A DNA stretch of 64,000 nucleotides from contig NZ_BMFD01000001.1 in NCBI RefSeq assembly GCF_014637795.1, positions 1 to 64,000 on the forward strand, in the 5' to 3' direction. Of the stretch, positions 62,251 through 64,000 are shown piece after piece. The notes beneath the pieces were generated by a model. It made no database searches and was not told the DNA's origin. It worked only from the letters and a program-made list of their open reading frames with translations. The first letter of the stretch is position 1. Each line of letters opens with the position of its first letter. A program made the translations under genes and the position numbers. The DNA is from Belliella aquatica (lineage in GTDB: Bacteria; Bacteroidota; Bacteroidia; Cytophagales; Cyclobacteriaceae).

Positions 62251-64000
62251 TTATTTTCTCTGTGCTCTTTTCATTGGATTGTCACCAGAAGAAACACCTC
62301 TAGCGCCACCAGCACTTTTGAATAATTCAAATCTACTCGGTGTGAATGTTCTCGGCCAGTAGTTATTCGACTCGTCAATATCAGCTGTTTCTCTGAATGG
62401 ATCTAGCACAATACTTTTGACTTCTTTCTTCTTGGCAAATACCTTAGAAACTTCGGTTTCATTCAATCTCCAAATCTCAGCAGGAATACGATCTACTTCA
62501 GAAGTTCCGTCTGTATAGTTAAACTGAATAATCAAAGGCATCACTAGGCCACCTACATTTTTAAACTTCATTTCATAGAAATTCAAACCACTGTTCAATA
62601 GATCTTTCTCTTGCTGACTTAATCTAGCCATAAAATCTTTATAAGCTTTTTCATCATCAGGAGTTACTGAGAATGGATTATAACTATTGTAAAAATCTCG
62701 TGTAGCAGGATCAGCTTCTAAGACAGTTTGCTCAATGTCTTTTGCATTGTAGGTCTTAGAAACATAACTTTCTTCTCTATCAAACGCCTTCTTTGCGTCT
62801 GCTTTTTTCTCAGCTGGAGTTCTATTGTCTAGCTTGTACCAGTTTACTGCCTCTAAAGAGATGTCAACAGGGTCAGTACCAAAGAACCAACCTCTCCAAA
62901 ACCAATCTAAGTCCACACCCGAAGCATCTTCTAGTGTTCTGAATAGATCCTCAGGAGTAGGATGCTTAAACATCCATCTTTGAGAGTATTCTTTGAATGC
63001 ATAGTCAAATAGCTCTCTGCCCATAATTGTCTCTCTCAAAATATTCAAAGCAGTGGCCGGCTTGGCATACGCGTTTGGTCCAAATTGGATGATATTTTCG
63101 GAATTGGTCATGATCGGCTCAAGTAGACTTTGATCACTTCTCATATATGAAGCAATTTTGTGTGCTGGACCTCTACGAGATGGGTAATCTCTATCCCACT
63201 CTTGCTCTGCCATAAACTGCATGAAAGTATTCAATCCTTCATCCATCCAAGACCACTGTCTTTCGTCAGAGTTGACAATCATTGGAAAGTAATTGTGTCC
63301 TACTTCGTGGATGATTACTGAGATCATCCCGTATTTCACAGCATCTGTATAGGTACCGTCAGCATCTGGACGACCATAGTTAAAGCAAATCATTGGGTAC
63401 TCCATCCCGTTGCTTGCTTCTACAGAAATTGCAACAGGATAAGGGTAGTCAAAAGTTTTAGCTGAATATGACTTCAGTGTATGTGCTACTACTCTAGTAG
63501 AGTATTGCTCCCAAAGTGGATTTCCTTCTTTTCCATAATAAGACATTGCCATCACATCTTTTCCGCCTTGCTTCACAGCCATAGCATCCCAGATGAACTT
63601 TCTAGAAGAAGTCCACGCAAAATCTCTTACATTTTCAGCATGAAAAATCCATGTTTTCTTATCTTTTGATTTTCCTTTTTCTAATCGCTCTGCTTCTGCC
63701 TGTGTTCTGATCACAACAGGCTTATCATACGACTTCTGCGCTTGTTCCCAACGTTGTAACTCAGTTGCTGAAAGTACTTCTTCAGGGTTTTGCAAAACAC
63801 CTGTTGAACCCACCATATGGTCAGCCGGTACAGTAATTTTCACTTTATAATCACCAAAAGTCAATGCAAATTCACCTCTTCCTACGAATTCCTTGTTCTG
63901 CCATCCTTCAAAGTCAGAATAAACAGCCATTCTTGGAAACCATTCAGCCATGGTGTAAAGGTAGTTTCCGTCTTTTTCGAAAAACTCATATCCTGGACGA
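62251..64000 (-). CDS. M1-family aminopeptidase, 5' end beyond the window
   Basis: The frame is open past position 64000 (it reads through the ATG at 63951), so the N-terminus is missing. The zinc site is HEVGH (IIHEVGHNYFP) with a Glu in the WMDEGLNTF motif about 18 residues on. M1 peptidases remove N-terminal residues from peptides. The C-terminal region has a Lys-rich tail (GDNPMKRAQRK). Visible length is about 583 residues. Confidence 0.93.
   Translation of the reverse strand, partial: RPGYEFFEKDGNYLYTMAEWFPRMAVYSDFEGWQNKEFVGRGEFALTFGDYKVKITVPADHMVGSTGVLQNPEEVLSATELQRWEQAQKSYDKPVVIRTQAEAERLEKGKSKDKKTWIFHAENVRDFAWTSSRKFIWDAMAVKQGGKDVMAMSYYGKEGNPLWEQYSTRVVAHTLKSYSAKTFDYPYPVAISVEASNGMEYPMICFNYGRPDADGTYTDAVKYGMISVIIHEVGHNYFPMIVNSDERQWSWMDEGLNTFMQFMAEQEWDRDYPSRRGPAHKIASYMRSDQSLLEPIMTNSENIIQFGPNAYAKPATALNILRETIMGRELFDYAFKEYSQRWMFKHPTPEDLFRTLEDASGVDLDWFWRGWFFGTDPVDISLEAVNWYKLDNRTPAEKKADAKKAFDREESYVSKTYNAKDIEQTVLEADPATRDFYNSYNPFSVTPDDEKAYKDFMARLSQQEKDLLNSGLNFYEMKFKNVGGLVMPLIIQFNYTDGTSEVDRIPAEIWRLNETEVSKVFAKKKEVKSIVLDPFRETADIDESNNYWPRTFTPSRFELFKSAGGARGVSSGDNPMKRAQRK

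Overview
The window is a stretch of a Bacteroidota chromosome, most likely order Cytophagales and close to Cyclobacteriaceae (Algoriphagus/Belliella-like). The grounds are low GC (about 39 % by eye), the lack of clear Shine-Dalgarno sequences, five TonB-dependent outer-membrane receptors with carboxypeptidase-regulatory-like N-terminal domains, a DUF4249 lipoprotein, the gliding lipoprotein GldD, a LytS/LytTR two-component pair, BF3164-type beta-propeller lipoproteins and a stand-alone alanine racemase. I see no rRNA, CRISPR array, transposase, integrase or phage gene. Apart from two decayed genes the content looks like core chromosome with accessory patches.

Layout. 1-90: 3' half of a leucine-type tRNA with a 20-nt insertion in its T arm, then a terminator. 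0.1-2.3 kb: beta-carbonic anhydrase lipoprotein, a DinB-fold protein and a secreted protein with a TonB C-terminal-like end. 2.6-5.5 kb: arsenic cassette (ArsR, DUF6428 protein, arsenate-reductase-like phosphatase, ACR3 efflux pump), interrupted by two unusual periodic inverted-repeat families. 6-10.6 kb: small secreted proteins, a DUF4249 remnant, and a TonB receptor paired with a secreted repeat-like protein. 10.9-12.7 kb: LytS-type kinase and LytTR regulator. 13-16.3 kb: TonB receptor with a His/Cys-rich small periplasmic protein and a transglutaminase-like protein. 16.4-21 kb: TonB receptor and beta-helix lipoprotein. 21-24 kb: MoxR ATPase, pseudouridine synthase and a TIMP-like protein. 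24.4-26.9 kb: Cys-rich exported peptide with two beta-propeller lipoproteins. 27-29 kb: RecG. 29.3-35.5 kb: four-gene outer-membrane operon (unknown secreted protein, STN-domain TonB receptor, DUF4249 lipoprotein, MG2/plug-like protein). 35.6-42.6 kb: S1/P1 nuclease, M20 amidohydrolase, SPOR-like lipoprotein, SecA and DapF. 42.8-48.8 kb: Tat-exported lipoprotein superoxide dismutase, a lipoprotein gene broken by an in-frame stop, a MazG-like protein, fatty acid desaturase, alanine racemase and a second M20 amidohydrolase. 49-58 kb: a 58-residue small protein, a sialidase-like lipoprotein, amidase, sugar-kinase-like protein divergent from a sodium:solute symporter, GldD and DinB. 58-64 kb: nitroreductase, DUF4328 protein, TonB receptor and a truncated M1 aminopeptidase.

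Most genes act at the cell envelope: nutrient capture by TonB receptors with partner lipoproteins, periplasmic hydrolases and secretion (SecA). The most notable non-genic signal is a run of seventeen perfect DnaA-box-type nonamers (TTATCCACA) between 48.9 and 61.2 kb, with none seen in the preceding 48.9 kb. The best candidate for an undescribed gene system is the Cys-rich exported peptide separated by a strong terminator from two beta-propeller lipoprotein genes (24.4-26.9 kb). Intergenic regions also hold several families of periodic inverted repeats with 7-bp or 11-bp units.
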